Below, one piece after another: positions 25,583-33,777 of a stretch of DNA of 33,777 nt. The position numbers and the translations under genes were made by a program. This DNA comes from Spirochaetales bacterium (GTDB lineage Bacteria > Spirochaetota > Spirochaetia > Treponematales > Treponemataceae), in assembly GCA_016929605.1 (NCBI GenBank), contig JAFGIM010000058.1, forward strand, positions 1 to 33,777, given 5' to 3'. The notes beneath the pieces were generated by a model, which was not told where the DNA came from, ran no database searches, and saw nothing but the letters and a program-made list of their open reading frames with translations. Every line of letters starts with the position of its first letter. Position 1 is the stretch's first letter.

Positions 25583-27019
25583 CTAAAACTGGAAATAAAT
25601 AAAGGGCGCGACTGCCGACATAGAAAGCGATGACAGAAGCACCATAAAAAGACCAAGTAATATGCCCTTAAGCGGAAGCGGAATGGCAATCCATATATCC
25701 ATGGATCTTTGACGTACCCAGGAGGGAATGGCGTGCATAAGAAGGCCCACAGCGATTAAGCACAGGACGAGCGGCGAAATCAAGGTAATTGGAACAGAAA
25801 AATTGGTTAAAGAGAGAGCCCAGGTATACACAGCCTGAAAGGTAGAAGCGCGAAACACCATCCACCCCACGGTGGTAAAGAGAAAGGTAGCGGTAATTTG
25901 AAGAGAGCTTTTCCATAATACACTACTTTTTGTATTACCGGAATTCGTAATCCTTTCTAGAACAAGGGCAAGTCCTTGCATCATACCCCACACCAAAAAA
26001 GTAAGGGCGGCCCCATGCCATAAGCCGGCAAGAGTCATCGTAAAAAAGAGGGCGAAAAGGGTGCGAACAAGGCCAAACCGTGAGCCGCCAAAACTAAAGT
26101 AGAGATAGTTTCTAAGCCAGGAAGAAAAACTGATGTGCCACCGACGCCAAAAATCAGTAACCGAAAAAGAGATATACGGACGATTAAAGTTAGCGGGTGT
26201 GTGAAAGCCAAGAAGCAGTGCAACGGCAATAGCCAGATCGCTATAACCGGAGAAATCGGTATAAATGACAACAGAGTATCCAATAGCAGCCAGGAAATTC
26301 TCTATAGCAGAAAAGGAAGCCGGATCTGCAAGAACCGGATCGACAAACAGGGTTGACAGAAAATTGGCACAGACAAGTTTTTTAAGTAGACCGGAGACCA
26401 GTAAGGCACTTGAACGGGAAAATTCAATCGGCTTGGATCCTGGCTCCAAACCGGAGGCACAGACACCTTCTATCTGCGGCAAAAAATCAACGGCATGAAC
26501 GATAGGTCCTGAAGCGACTTGCGGGAAAAAAGAAATATAGAGGGCAAGATCAAGGAAGGAGCGACAAGGAGGAATCTTGCACAGATACACATCAAATACA
26601 TAGCTCATTGCCTTAAAGGTATAAAAGGAAATACCAACGGGCATGATCACCGAAAGAACCGGAAAGAGAAACCCCTCTCCTCCGTGCCGCGAGAGTGAAA
26701 AAAGTGCGTTAAGCTCTTCTGCAAAGAAATTGTAATACTTAAAAAAACCAAGAATCAGGAGGTTAAGGCAGGCCGACAATATCATAAAAAGCTTGCGCCA
26801 CCGGTAGTCTTTATTCGATCCAAGCAATAGACCAAAACCGTAGTTTACCGATGTAGAAGCGAGCAGTAAAAAGCAAAACCGCCAGTCCCACATCGCATAG
26901 AAGAGGTAGCTGGCGGCCGTTAAAAAAAGTCGTCGGTCCCGGTGCCGCCTAAAGACGTACCAGAACCCGACAAACACGCAGAGAAAAAAAAGCGCAAAAC
27001 CAAAGGTTGGAAAAATCAT
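25583..27019 (-). CDS. MBOAT-family O-acyltransferase (AlgI-like)
   Basis: MBOAT proteins carry acyl groups across the membrane for transfer to an exported polymer. The 478-residue protein has about ten or more hydrophobic segments and the AlgI/DltB-type landmarks: YIS-F-PQV near 161-168, the DFWRRWHISFSSWLR block with His295 near 289-303, and the catalytic His335 in AGLWHGAALTFLVWG. Acetyl from acetyl-CoA is the usual donor in AlgI relatives, but the acyl chain is not fixed by sequence. It starts 6 nt after the ilvB stop and is followed at once by its SGNH partner. The Shine-Dalgarno is weak (GGAAG right before the ATG), which suggests translational coupling to ilvB. Confidence 0.92.
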   Translation of the reverse strand: MIFPTFGFALFFLCVFVGFWYVFRRHRDRRLFLTAASYLFYAMWDWRFCFLLLASTSVNYGFGLLLGSNKDYRWRKLFMILSACLNLLILGFFKYYNFFAEELNALFSLSRHGGEGFLFPVLSVIMPVGISFYTFKAMSYVFDVYLCKIPPCRSFLDLALYISFFPQVASGPIVHAVDFLPQIEGVCASGLEPGSKPIEFSRSSALLVSGLLKKLVCANFLSTLFVDPVLADPASFSAIENFLAAIGYSVVIYTDFSGYSDLAIAVALLLGFHTPANFNRPYISFSVTDFWRRWHISFSSWLRNYLYFSFGGSRFGLVRTLFALFFTMTLAGLWHGAALTFLVWGMMQGLALVLERITNSGNTKSSVLWKSSLQITATFLFTTVGWMVFRASTFQAVYTWALSLTNFSVPITLISPLVLCLIAVGLLMHAIPSWVRQRSMDIWIAIPLPLKGILLGLFMVLLSSLSMSAVAPFIYFQF

Positions 27020-27025
27020 CTTCCG

Positions 27026-28726
27026 TCAGGATTGCGCATCCAGAAGGAGTTCGTCAATAGGCTTTCCGGCCGGAACCATCGGAAAGACCATCTCGTCTAT
27101 ATCCATATAGCAGTCGATGAGCGCAGGAGTTCTCTCTCCTAGCGCTTTGTCGAAGGCGACACGAAACTCTTCTTCGGTGTGAGCCCTAAACCCGCGGATG
27201 GCAAAAGCGTCGGCGAGTTTAACAAAATCAGGAGGTCGATCCAAAGTAGTTGCAGAATACCGCTGGTCGTAAAACATCTTTTGCCACTGCCTGACCATAC
27301 CAAGGGTGCCATTGTTGGCAACTATGATAACGATGGGCATATTGTAGTGGCTTATTGTCGCAAGCTCATTAAGATTCATGCGGAACGATCCGTCGCCAGC
27401 GATATGGATTACATGACGATCGGGAAAAGCGGTTTGGGCACCCATTGCCGCTCCTGTTCCATAGCCCATTGTTCCCAAACCGCCCGAGGTCAAGAAGGTT
27501 CTGGGCTTTGCGAAGGGATAAAACTGGGCAACCCACATCTGATGTTGACCGACCTCCGTACTGATTATTGCGTCATCGCCAACCTTGGCATGGACTGTCT
27601 CGAGTACAAAGCGGGGATGGAGGGTTGTCTTGCGGGTATACATGGAAGGAATGTGGGTTTTCCATTCATCTACCTTATCATTCCATTCATCGCGTGCACG
27701 GGGAGAAACCTCTTTGGCGAGACGGGCAAGAATGGTGCGAATATTGCCATTAAGGCATGCTTCAGTTCTGATGTTCTTGTTTATCTCGGCGGGATCTATA
27801 TCTATCTGAAGAATCTTGCTTGATTTGGCGAAGCGTGAGGGATCTGAAATAACCCGATCAGAAAAACGCGCTCCAATAGCAACCAATAAATCGCACTGGT
27901 TTGCTGCCGTGTTGGAGGCCTTGGTCCCGTGCATACCAATCATACCGGTACACAACTCGTGCCTGGCGGGAAAAGCGGTTTTTCCCATCAGGCTCACCGC
28001 AACCGGAGAAGCAATTTTTTCCGCAAGGGCAGCCAGTTCGGCCGTAGCTTCGGAAATAACGACGCCCCCTCCGACATAAAAGAAGGGTCGCTTCGCGCCG
28101 GAAAGCAAGGCGATTGCGCGCTCAAACTCCGAATCGGACGGCTCGGGGGTCTTGGCGACGCACCGTTCAACCATGGCAGTTTTTTCGCATGTAGCGATGA
28201 CAACCGGCTCATACTCGCAGGTAGCGGCGGTAATATCCTTAGGTATGTCGATAAGGACGGGACCGGGTCTTCCACAGCGGGCGATGTCAAAAGCTTCTCG
28301 AACCACACCCGCCAAGTCCTTTACATCGCGAACGATATAATTATGCTTAGTGATAGACATGGTAATACCGGTAATATCGACTTCCTGAAAACTGTCCTTG
28401 CCTAATAGCGCCGTAGGAACATTGCAGGTAATCGCGACAAGAGGAACAGAATCCATATACGCGGTGGCGATACCCGTTACCAGATTGGTGCAGCCGGGAC
28501 CGCTGGTGGCCATAACAACGCCAACCTTACCGGAAGCGCGAGCATAGCCGTCCGCTGCGTGACAGGCACCCTGCTCGTGTGCAGTGAGTATGTGTGTAAT
28601 ACGATCCGAGTTTTTGTATAACTCATCGTAAATATTTAAGATGGTTCCACCCGGATAGCCAAACACCGTCTGTACACCTTGCTCTGCAAGACATTCTACT
28701 ACAATACGGGCTCCTGAATACTTCAT
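27026..28726 (-). CDS. ilvB: Acetolactate synthase large (catalytic) subunit IlvB
   Basis: IlvB condenses two pyruvates, or pyruvate and 2-oxobutyrate, to acetohydroxy acids, the first shared step of valine, leucine and isoleucine synthesis. The 566 residues hold the three TPP-enzyme domains: Glu51 in [16 protein letters not shown], the FAD/central domain, and the C-terminal TPP motif GDGSF with the paired NN about 25 residues on. I start the gene at ATG 28726 ([10 protein letters not shown]), which overlaps the ilvD stop as ATGA; an in-frame ATG 90 nt upstream would add 30 residues inside ilvD that look unlike the family. No regulatory subunit ilvN lies next to it or elsewhere in the window. 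Confidence 0.96.
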   Translation of the reverse strand: MKYSGARIVVECLAEQGVQTVFGYPGGTILNIYDELYKNSDRITHILTAHEQGACHAADGYARASGKVGVVMATSGPGCTNLVTGIATAYMDSVPLVAITCNVPTALLGKDSFQEVDITGITMSITKHNYIVRDVKDLAGVVREAFDIARCGRPGPVLIDIPKDITAATCEYEPVVIATCEKTAMVERCVAKTPEPSDSEFERAIALLSGAKRPFFYVGGGVVISEATAELAALAEKIASPVAVSLMGKTAFPARHELCTGMIGMHGTKASNTAANQCDLLVAIGARFSDRVISDPSRFAKSSKILQIDIDPAEINKNIRTEACLNGNIRTILARLAKEVSPRARDEWNDKVDEWKTHIPSMYTRKTTLHPRFVLETVHAKVGDDAIISTEVGQHQMWVAQFYPFAKPRTFLTSGGLGTMGYGTGAAMGAQTAFPDRHVIHIAGDGSFRMNLNELATISHYNMPIVIIVANNGTLGMVRQWQKMFYDQRYSATTLDRPPDFVKLADAFAIRGFRAHTEEEFRVAFDKALGERTPALIDCYMDIDEMVFPMVPAGKPIDELLLDAQS

Positions 28727-30381
28727 GATAATACCGCTCCTGTGTCGGCACTTGATACCAACTTGGCGTATCGTGCTAAATAACCGGTGGTTACCTTGGG
28801 GGCAATGGGTTTCCACTGAGCCTTGCGAAGGGCGAGCTCTTCATCTGAAACCTCAAGCTTGATTGAGTATGCATTTATGTCAATGCTGATAATGTCTCCT
28901 TCCTGAACCAGGGCGATAGGACCGCCAACTGCTGCTTCGGGAGAGCAATGGCCGATAGACGCCCCGCGAGTCGCGCCGGAAAAACGGCCATCGGTAATAA
29001 GGGCTACCGCCTTATCAAGGCCTCGTCCCGCAAGAGCTGCGGTTACCGCAAGCATCTCACGCATGCCCGGCCCTCCCCTCGGGCCTTCATAGCGAATTAC
29101 CACAAAGTCGCCTGCCTTGATCTTTCCCGCCTGAAGGGCGGCAAAGGTTTCTTCTTCTGAATTGAAGACCCGTGCAGGGCCTGAGTGCTTCATCATCTCC
29201 GGAGCGCAGGCAGAGCGCTTAACCACACAACCGGAGGGAGCAAGATTCCCGAACAAAACGGCAATACCGCCAGAAACGGAATACGGATTTTCTACAGGAC
29301 GGAGAACCTCGGGATTACGGTTAATAACCCCACTAATATTTTCTGCTATTGTTTTTCCCGACACCGTCACAATCGATGTGTCGAGTAATTTCTTTTTATC
29401 AAGTTCAGCAAGGACTGCCTGCACACCGCCTGCGGCGTATAGATCCTCTATAAAATGATCCCCGGCCGGAGAAAGATGGCACAGGTTTGGAGTCTTTTCT
29501 GATATTTCGTTTACACGATGTAAATCAATTTTTATGCCAACCTCGTTGGCAATTGCGGGAAGGTGTAACAGGGTATTGGAACTGCAGCCAAGAGCCATGT
29601 CCGCGACGAGCGCGTTTTCAAACGAGGCCGTAGTCAAAATCTTCCGCGCGGTAATTCCTTTTTCCAGCATAGTCATAACCGCCATACCGGCCTTCTTTGC
29701 AAGCGCAATTCGCGCCCCATATGGAGCGGGAATGGTTCCGTTTCCGGGAAGGGCAATGCCAAGAACCTCACTGACGCAGTTCATTGAATTGGCGGTAAAC
29801 ATACCGGAGCATGAACCACAGCCGGGACAGGCACATTCTTCCATGGCATCGAGCTCACATTGAGAGAGCTTTCCCGCAGATACCGCGCCAACAGCCTCGA
29901 ACATATTAGTAAGGGAAAGCCGCTTGTCGCCGTACTTTCCGGCAAGCATTGGCCCGCCAGAGACAACAACAGTAGGAAGATCAAGGCGACCGGCAGCCAT
30001 AAGCATGCCGGGTACAACCTTGTCGCAATTGGGAATCATTACAATAGCGTCAAAGGCATGGGCCTTTGCTACACACTCAATGGAGTCGGCAATGAGTTCG
30101 CGGGTAACCAAAGAATAGCGCATGCCTTCATGGCCCATGGCAATTCCGTCGCATACACCAATCGCAGGAAATTCCATTGGTGTACCACCTGCCATTCTGA
30201 TGCCTGCCTTTACGGCATCGACAACAGCTTGCAAGTGAATATGACCGGGAATAATCTCGTTATGGGAATTGACAACGCCGACGATGGGCCGTGAAAGCTC
30301 TTCGTCGGTATAGCCCATCGCCTTAAAAAGGGAACGATGTGGCGCCCTTTCCATGCCTATTTTGGTTGTATCGCTTTTCAT
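28723..30381 (-). CDS. ilvD: Dihydroxy-acid dehydratase IlvD
   Basis: IlvD dehydrates 2,3-dihydroxy acids to 2-keto acids in the valine/isoleucine/leucine pathway. The 552 residues have the Fe-S cysteines in NCDK (Cys119) and in CPGCGSCSG (near 185-191), the ANSMNC block and the C-terminal GGPGMREM and GRFSGATRG motifs. The N-terminal block reads PGHIHL, as in the E. coli type, rather than the PCN-HL form with a third cysteine near the N-terminus; this hints at the oxygen-sensitive cluster type but is inference. The Shine-Dalgarno GGAGG is 7 nt from the ATG. It overlaps ilvB by 4 nt and follows leuB by 30 nt. Confidence 0.97.
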   Translation of the reverse strand: MKSDTTKIGMERAPHRSLFKAMGYTDEELSRPIVGVVNSHNEIIPGHIHLQAVVDAVKAGIRMAGGTPMEFPAIGVCDGIAMGHEGMRYSLVTRELIADSIECVAKAHAFDAIVMIPNCDKVVPGMLMAAGRLDLPTVVVSGGPMLAGKYGDKRLSLTNMFEAVGAVSAGKLSQCELDAMEECACPGCGSCSGMFTANSMNCVSEVLGIALPGNGTIPAPYGARIALAKKAGMAVMTMLEKGITARKILTTASFENALVADMALGCSSNTLLHLPAIANEVGIKIDLHRVNEISEKTPNLCHLSPAGDHFIEDLYAAGGVQAVLAELDKKKLLDTSIVTVSGKTIAENISGVINRNPEVLRPVENPYSVSGGIAVLFGNLAPSGCVVKRSACAPEMMKHSGPARVFNSEEETFAALQAGKIKAGDFVVIRYEGPRGGPGMREMLAVTAALAGRGLDKAVALITDGRFSGATRGASIGHCSPEAAVGGPIALVQEGDIISIDINAYSIKLEVSDEELALRKAQWKPIAPKVTTGYLARYAKLVSSADTGAVLS

Positions 30382-30411
30382 GCTGGAACCTCCATTGATT
30401 CTGTGTCTCTC

Positions 30412-31506
30412 TTAGAGAGCTTCGATTGCCTTTAGAACCAGGTCTCCCATTTTCTTGGTACCGACCAGCTTGTCTGCCAGAGCCTCGCGGTCCCTTGCAG
30501 AACCGGCGATGTCGGCAGTTCGCCAACCTTCGTCCAGAACGCGTTCTACGGCAGTTTCTATCATACACGCTTCAACGCCCAACCCAAGGGAATAGCGAAG
30601 GAGCATGGCACAGGTAAGAATCGTCGCCAGGGGATTGGCAATGTCCTTTCCGGCAATATCGGGTGCGGAGCCATGAATGGGCTCATAAAGGCCGGGGCCA
30701 CTGTCGCCAAGCGAGGCAGAAGCGAGCATACCGATAGATCCGGTAATCTGGCTCGCCTCGTCCGAGAGAATATCGCCAAACATATTGCTCGTAACGATGA
30801 CGTCAAATTGTCCGGGGTTACGCACCAATTGCATGGCGGCGTTGTCAACGTACATATACGAAAGTTCAACTTCCGGATAGGAGGCCTTCATCCTTTCGGT
30901 TACCTCGCGCCACAGGCGACTCGTTTCCAGGATATTTGCCTTATCGACTACGCAGAGTTTTTTTGACCGCTTCATTGCCGAATCAAAACCAATTTTAACA
31001 ACTCGTTCAATCTCTGGAATGCTATATGCTTCGGTATCCCAGGCGGAGTCTCCCTTGTCGTTTCGACCGCGGTCGCCAAAGTAAATACCACCGGTTAATT
31101 CGCGAACGATAAGGATATCAAGACCCTTGGCTACGATTTCGGGTTTTAGAGGACAGGCTGCAGAAAGCTGCGGAAACATAAGGGCCGGGCGTAAATTAGC
31201 GTACACGTTCATGCCGGCTCTCAAACCGAGCAAAGCCTTTTCGGGGCGTTTGGCACCGGGAAGAACATCCCACTTGGGGCCGCCCACGGCGCCAAGAAGA
31301 ACCGCGTCGCTTGCGAGGCAAGCGTCCAGGGTAGCCTTGGGCAAGGGCTCTCCGGTAGCGTCAAGAGCCGCGCCGCCGGCAAGGGTTTCGGTGTAGGTAA
31401 AGCTGTGTCCGCATTTTTTGCCGATGGCATCAAGAACGCGGCAACCTTCCCGCACGATATCAGGTCCAATTCCGTCTCCCGGTATTGTTGTTATCTTGTA
31501 ATTCAT
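30412..31506 (-). CDS. leuB: 3-isopropylmalate dehydrogenase LeuB (likely also 3-methylmalate)
   Basis: LeuB oxidises and decarboxylates 3-isopropylmalate with NAD in leucine synthesis; in citramalate-pathway organisms it also takes erythro-3-methylmalate to 2-oxobutyrate. The 364-residue protein has [21 protein letters not shown], the substrate loop [13 protein letters not shown], the conserved Lys-Ala-Asn triad, and DNAAMQLV with metal-binding Asp residues in the [12 protein letters not shown] block, and GSAPDIAGK for NAD. The Shine-Dalgarno GGGGAG is 6 nt before the ATG. It sits 17 nt after leuD. Confidence 0.97.
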   Translation of the reverse strand: MNYKITTIPGDGIGPDIVREGCRVLDAIGKKCGHSFTYTETLAGGAALDATGEPLPKATLDACLASDAVLLGAVGGPKWDVLPGAKRPEKALLGLRAGMNVYANLRPALMFPQLSAACPLKPEIVAKGLDILIVRELTGGIYFGDRGRNDKGDSAWDTEAYSIPEIERVVKIGFDSAMKRSKKLCVVDKANILETSRLWREVTERMKASYPEVELSYMYVDNAAMQLVRNPGQFDVIVTSNMFGDILSDEASQITGSIGMLASASLGDSGPGLYEPIHGSAPDIAGKDIANPLATILTCAMLLRYSLGLGVEACMIETAVERVLDEGWRTADIAGSARDREALADKLVGTKKMGDLVLKAIEAL

Positions 31507-31523
31507 GTGTATCTCCCCTGCCC

Positions 31524-32015
31524 TTATTTAAGCTTGGCCTTAAGCTGATTGATCAAACCATCCGCAGAAATGATATCCTGCATAAATGAGGGAAAGGGTT
31601 GCCCCTTAAAAGTTGCGCCAGTACTCACGTTGGTGATGACGCCGCTGTCGAAGTCAACCTCGACCTCGTCTCCTGCCTTAATACCGGCAACCGCCTCCGG
31701 GCATTCCAAAATGGGAAGACCGATGTTAATCGAGTTTCGGAAGAAGATGCGGGCAAAGGTAGAAGCGATAACGCAGGAAACCCCTGCGGTTTTGATCGCC
31801 AAGGGAGCGTGCTCACGGCTTGAGCCGCAACCGAAGTTTTTATCCGCAACCATGATGTCGCCTTGTGTAACCTTCTTGATAAACTCGGCATCGATGTCTT
31901 CCATACAGTGAGCCGCAAGCTCTTTTGCATCCGAGGTATTAAGATAGCGGGCAGGGATGATAACGTCTGTATCAACGTTGTCCCCATATTTAAAAACGTG
32001 TCCGTGTGCTTTCAT
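31524..32015 (-). CDS. leuD: 3-isopropylmalate/citramalate dehydratase small subunit LeuD
   Basis: LeuD is the swivelling small subunit that completes the aconitase-type isomerase with LeuC. At 163 residues it matches the short homoaconitase-like form (LeuD2/HacB) rather than the 200-residue enterobacterial form. Landmarks are [14 protein letters not shown] at 12-25, the [14 protein letters not shown] block and [12 protein letters not shown]. The Shine-Dalgarno AAGGAG overlaps the leuC stop, so translation of the two subunits is coupled. The short paired LeuC/LeuD type is known to accept citramalate as well as isopropylmalate in several organisms. Confidence 0.96.
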   Translation of the reverse strand: MKAHGHVFKYGDNVDTDVIIPARYLNTSDAKELAAHCMEDIDAEFIKKVTQGDIMVADKNFGCGSSREHAPLAIKTAGVSCVIASTFARIFFRNSINIGLPILECPEAVAGIKAGDEVEVDFDSGVITNVSTGATFKGQPFPSFMQDIISADGLINQLKAKLK

Positions 32016-32025
32016 GAGATACTCC

Positions 32026-33294
32026 TTATCGGCCCATCACATCGACGGGATCGGTGATTACGCCGGTAATGGCGCTCGCGGCGGCAACGGCCGGATTGGA
32101 AAGATACACCTCGCTTTCGGGGTGACCCATTCGTCCGACGAAGTTTCGGTTAGTGGTTGCAAGGGCACGCTCTCCCTTGGCAAGAATTCCCATGTGTCCG
32201 CCCAAACACGGTCCGCAGGTGGGAGTCGAGAAGGCAACGCCAGCTTCCACGAAAATTTTGGCAAGACCTTCCTTCATTGCCTGAAGGTAAATCTTTTGAG
32301 TTGCGGGGAAGATGATGCAACGAATATCCTTGGAAACCTTTCGGCCCTTCAGAATTTTCGCGGCTATGCGCAAGTCTTCTATGCGTCCGTTGGTGCAGCT
32401 ACCGATAACAACCTGATCGATCTTAAGACCTTTTGCCTGATCGATGGTCTTGGTGTTGGATGGAAGATGGGGAAAGGCAACGGTCGGTTTGATTTGAGCA
32501 AGATCAATCTCGATAACTCGATCGTATACTGCATCAGCATCCGCTTCAAAAATCTTTGAAGGACGTTTCCCGTGTTCCTTAAGATACTTAAAGGCAACCT
32601 TATCAACCGGAAAGATTCCGTTTTTCGCGCCAGCCTCGATTGCCATATTCGCGATGGTAAAGCGGCCATCAATGTCGATGGTAGCAACGCCGGGACCGGT
32701 AAATTCCATTGACTGGTACAAGGCCCCGTCAACACCGATCATCCCGATAATATGAAGGATCACGTCCTTACCGCTTGCCCAACCGGAAAGCTTTCCGTTA
32801 AGTACAAACTTGATTGCGGAAGGAACCTTAAACCAGGCGGTACCCGCGGCCATACCGGCAGCCATGTCGGTAGAACCAACACCGGTAGAAAAAGCGCCCA
32901 GGGCTCCATAGGTACAGGTATGGCTATCCGCGCCGATAACCACATCACCGGCTACAACCAGTCCCTTCTCGGGAAGCAGGGCATGCTCAATACCCATGCA
33001 TCCAACTTCAAAGTAGTTTTCAATTTCTTTTTCGCGGGCGAACTCGCGAACGAGTTTAGCCTGTTCTGCGGCCTTAATATCCTTATTCGGGGTAAAGTGA
33101 TCCGGAACGATGGCGATCTTTGTTTTGTCAAAAACGGCAGAACAGCCTATCTTCCTGAATTCATTGATGGCAACCGGAGTGGTAACGTCGTTTCCAAGCA
33201 CCAGGTCCAATTTTGCCTCGATGAGCTGACCGGCGACGACTGAATCGAGTCCCGCGTGGGCGGCCAGAATCTTCTGGGTCATTGTCATTCCCAT
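32026..33294 (-). CDS. leuC: 3-isopropylmalate/citramalate dehydratase large subunit LeuC
   Basis: LeuC is the [4Fe-4S] catalytic subunit. The 422-residue length fits the short LeuC2/homoaconitase-like class. Cluster ligands are Cys300 (VIGSCTNGR), Cys360 and Cys363 ([11 protein letters not shown]), and [13 protein letters not shown] is at 121-133. The start at ATG 33294 is chosen for its strong AAGGAGA Shine-Dalgarno at 5-6 nt; a second in-frame ATG three codons later is possible. It follows cimA after a gap of 104 nt and is coupled to leuD. Confidence 0.97.
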   Translation of the reverse strand: MGMTMTQKILAAHAGLDSVVAGQLIEAKLDLVLGNDVTTPVAINEFRKIGCSAVFDKTKIAIVPDHFTPNKDIKAAEQAKLVREFAREKEIENYFEVGCMGIEHALLPEKGLVVAGDVVIGADSHTCTYGALGAFSTGVGSTDMAAGMAAGTAWFKVPSAIKFVLNGKLSGWASGKDVILHIIGMIGVDGALYQSMEFTGPGVATIDIDGRFTIANMAIEAGAKNGIFPVDKVAFKYLKEHGKRPSKIFEADADAVYDRVIEIDLAQIKPTVAFPHLPSNTKTIDQAKGLKIDQVVIGSCTNGRIEDLRIAAKILKGRKVSKDIRCIIFPATQKIYLQAMKEGLAKIFVEAGVAFSTPTCGPCLGGHMGILAKGERALATTNRNFVGRMGHPESEVYLSNPAVAAASAITGVITDPVDVMGR

Positions 33295-33398
33295 GAATTT
33301 CTCCTTTTCGTCGAATTATCTATAACCGACGCATCTAAACATATACTGTAATAACTTTAGTATAATTAAAGATTGCTGTCCAGAGTCCAGAACCCTTA
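33295..33398 (-). other. AT-rich cimA-leuC spacer, possible internal promoter
   Basis: The 104-nt spacer is the largest in the amino acid run. On the minus strand it contains TATACT (33359-33364), a good -10 match inside the short inverted repeat CTTTA/TAAAG, but no -35 box I trust at the right distance. No terminator hairpin with a T run is seen. It ends with the leuC ribosome binding site. A second promoter for leuCDB-ilvDB is possible, as is simple read-through. Confidence 0.25.
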
Positions 33399-33777
33399 TT
33401 ATGTCGTTTCCGGATGCTTTTCTCCGGAGGTAATCAACTTGTACTCAAAAGAATCGACAAGGGCTATCCATGAGGCTTCGATAACGTCGCTTGAAACCCC
33501 GACGGTTGTCCAAGATTCTTCGCCATCTGTGGACTCAATCAATACCCTGACCTTTGCTGCAGTTGCGCTTCTTGAGTCAAGCACGCGAACCTTAAAGTCG
33601 GTGAGTCGGATGCTGGCAACAACCGGATAAAATCGTTCCAAGGCATTTCGTAGAGCTACGTCAAGCGCATGGACAGGACCATCCCCTTCTCCTGCGGTTA
33701 TCGCGACTGCAGAACCAACATCAATCTTTATTTGAGCAAAGGCATTATAGGGAACACCAGGAATTGGTTGCTCTCCA
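33399..33777 (-). CDS. cimA: (R)-citramalate synthase CimA (C-terminal 125 residues, 5' part cut by window edge)
   Basis: CimA joins acetyl-CoA and pyruvate to (R)-citramalate, the entry to isoleucine without threonine. Only the C-terminal regulatory domain is in the window. It contains [41 protein letters not shown] and [21 protein letters not shown], the last two being typical of the CimA branch of the isopropylmalate synthase family rather than of LeuA. The reading frame is open to the right edge (first whole codon at 33776). Upstream of leuCDB, it provides a substrate for them. I call CimA rather than LeuA with good but not complete certainty because the catalytic domain is not visible. 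Confidence 0.88.
   Translation of the reverse strand, partial: GEQPIPGVPYNAFAQIKIDVGSAVAITAGEGDGPVHALDVALRNALERFYPVVASIRLTDFKVRVLDSRSATAAKVRVLIESTDGEESWTTVGVSSDVIEASWIALVDSFEYKLITSGEKHPETT

Noticed and set aside
28727-28816. 30-codon N-terminal extension of ilvB
   Set aside because: It lies wholly inside ilvD, does not look like the family N-terminus, and the ATG at 28726 gives the usual ATGA overlap and family start.
29534-29863. 109-codon plus-strand frame within ilvD
   Set aside because: It is an antisense shadow of a strongly conserved enzyme gene, with no independent coding evidence.
1-33777. CRISPR array or defence island
   Set aside because: No regularly spaced repeats and no cas, restriction or toxin-antitoxin genes were seen on either strand.

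Overview
The window looks like a stretch of spirochaete chromosome, most like the Treponema/Spirochaeta group. The evidence is a cheA-cheWR-cheX-cheY operon whose CheW carries a C-terminal CheR-like domain and whose dephosphorylation partner is CheX, a FliG paralogue lying outside any flagellar cluster, a short SMC protein, and an LL-diaminopimelate aminotransferase. A complete-looking run of branched-chain amino acid genes suggests a free-living or metabolically versatile member rather than a host-restricted pathogen. No transposase, phage, CRISPR or plasmid genes were seen. The call on the organism is inference from gene content only.

Region 1 (1-8052, minus strand) is a tightly packed probable operon, read from high to low coordinates: response regulator, zinc-dependent phospholipase C-like protein, FliG1-like switch protein, M16C zinc peptidase, a 67-aa protein of unknown function, and clpB (cut by the left edge). 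Region 2 (8053-8327) holds a divergent tRNA-Pro(GGG) gene with a promoter containing a nine-C tract and an unusually extended acceptor-stem inverted repeat, followed by the terminator of the next operon.

Region 3 (8328-15370, minus strand) runs smc, a one-TM protein, a repeat-bearing lipoprotein, a PAS-GGDEF-EAL protein, a metallophosphoesterase, then an intrinsic terminator. A promoter in front of smc can be seen. Region 4 (15542-16252, plus strand) is a single regulator with a degenerate receiver and a winged helix. Region 5 (16251-20952, minus strand) is the chemotaxis operon with its terminator. Region 6 (21078-23105, plus strand) is a divergent pair of exported proteins of unknown function.

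Region 7 (23134-33777, minus strand) is one long co-directional run: cimA (partial, citramalate synthase C-terminus), leuC, leuD, leuB, ilvD, ilvB, an MBOAT O-acyltransferase, its SGNH-fold partner and dapL. Together cimA and leuCDB give 2-oxobutyrate from pyruvate (isoleucine without threonine) and may also serve leucine; ilvB and ilvD are shared by valine, isoleucine and leucine. ilvN, ilvC, ilvE and leuA are not in the window. The cell-envelope acyltransferase pair sits 6 nt behind ilvB, an unexpected appendage.
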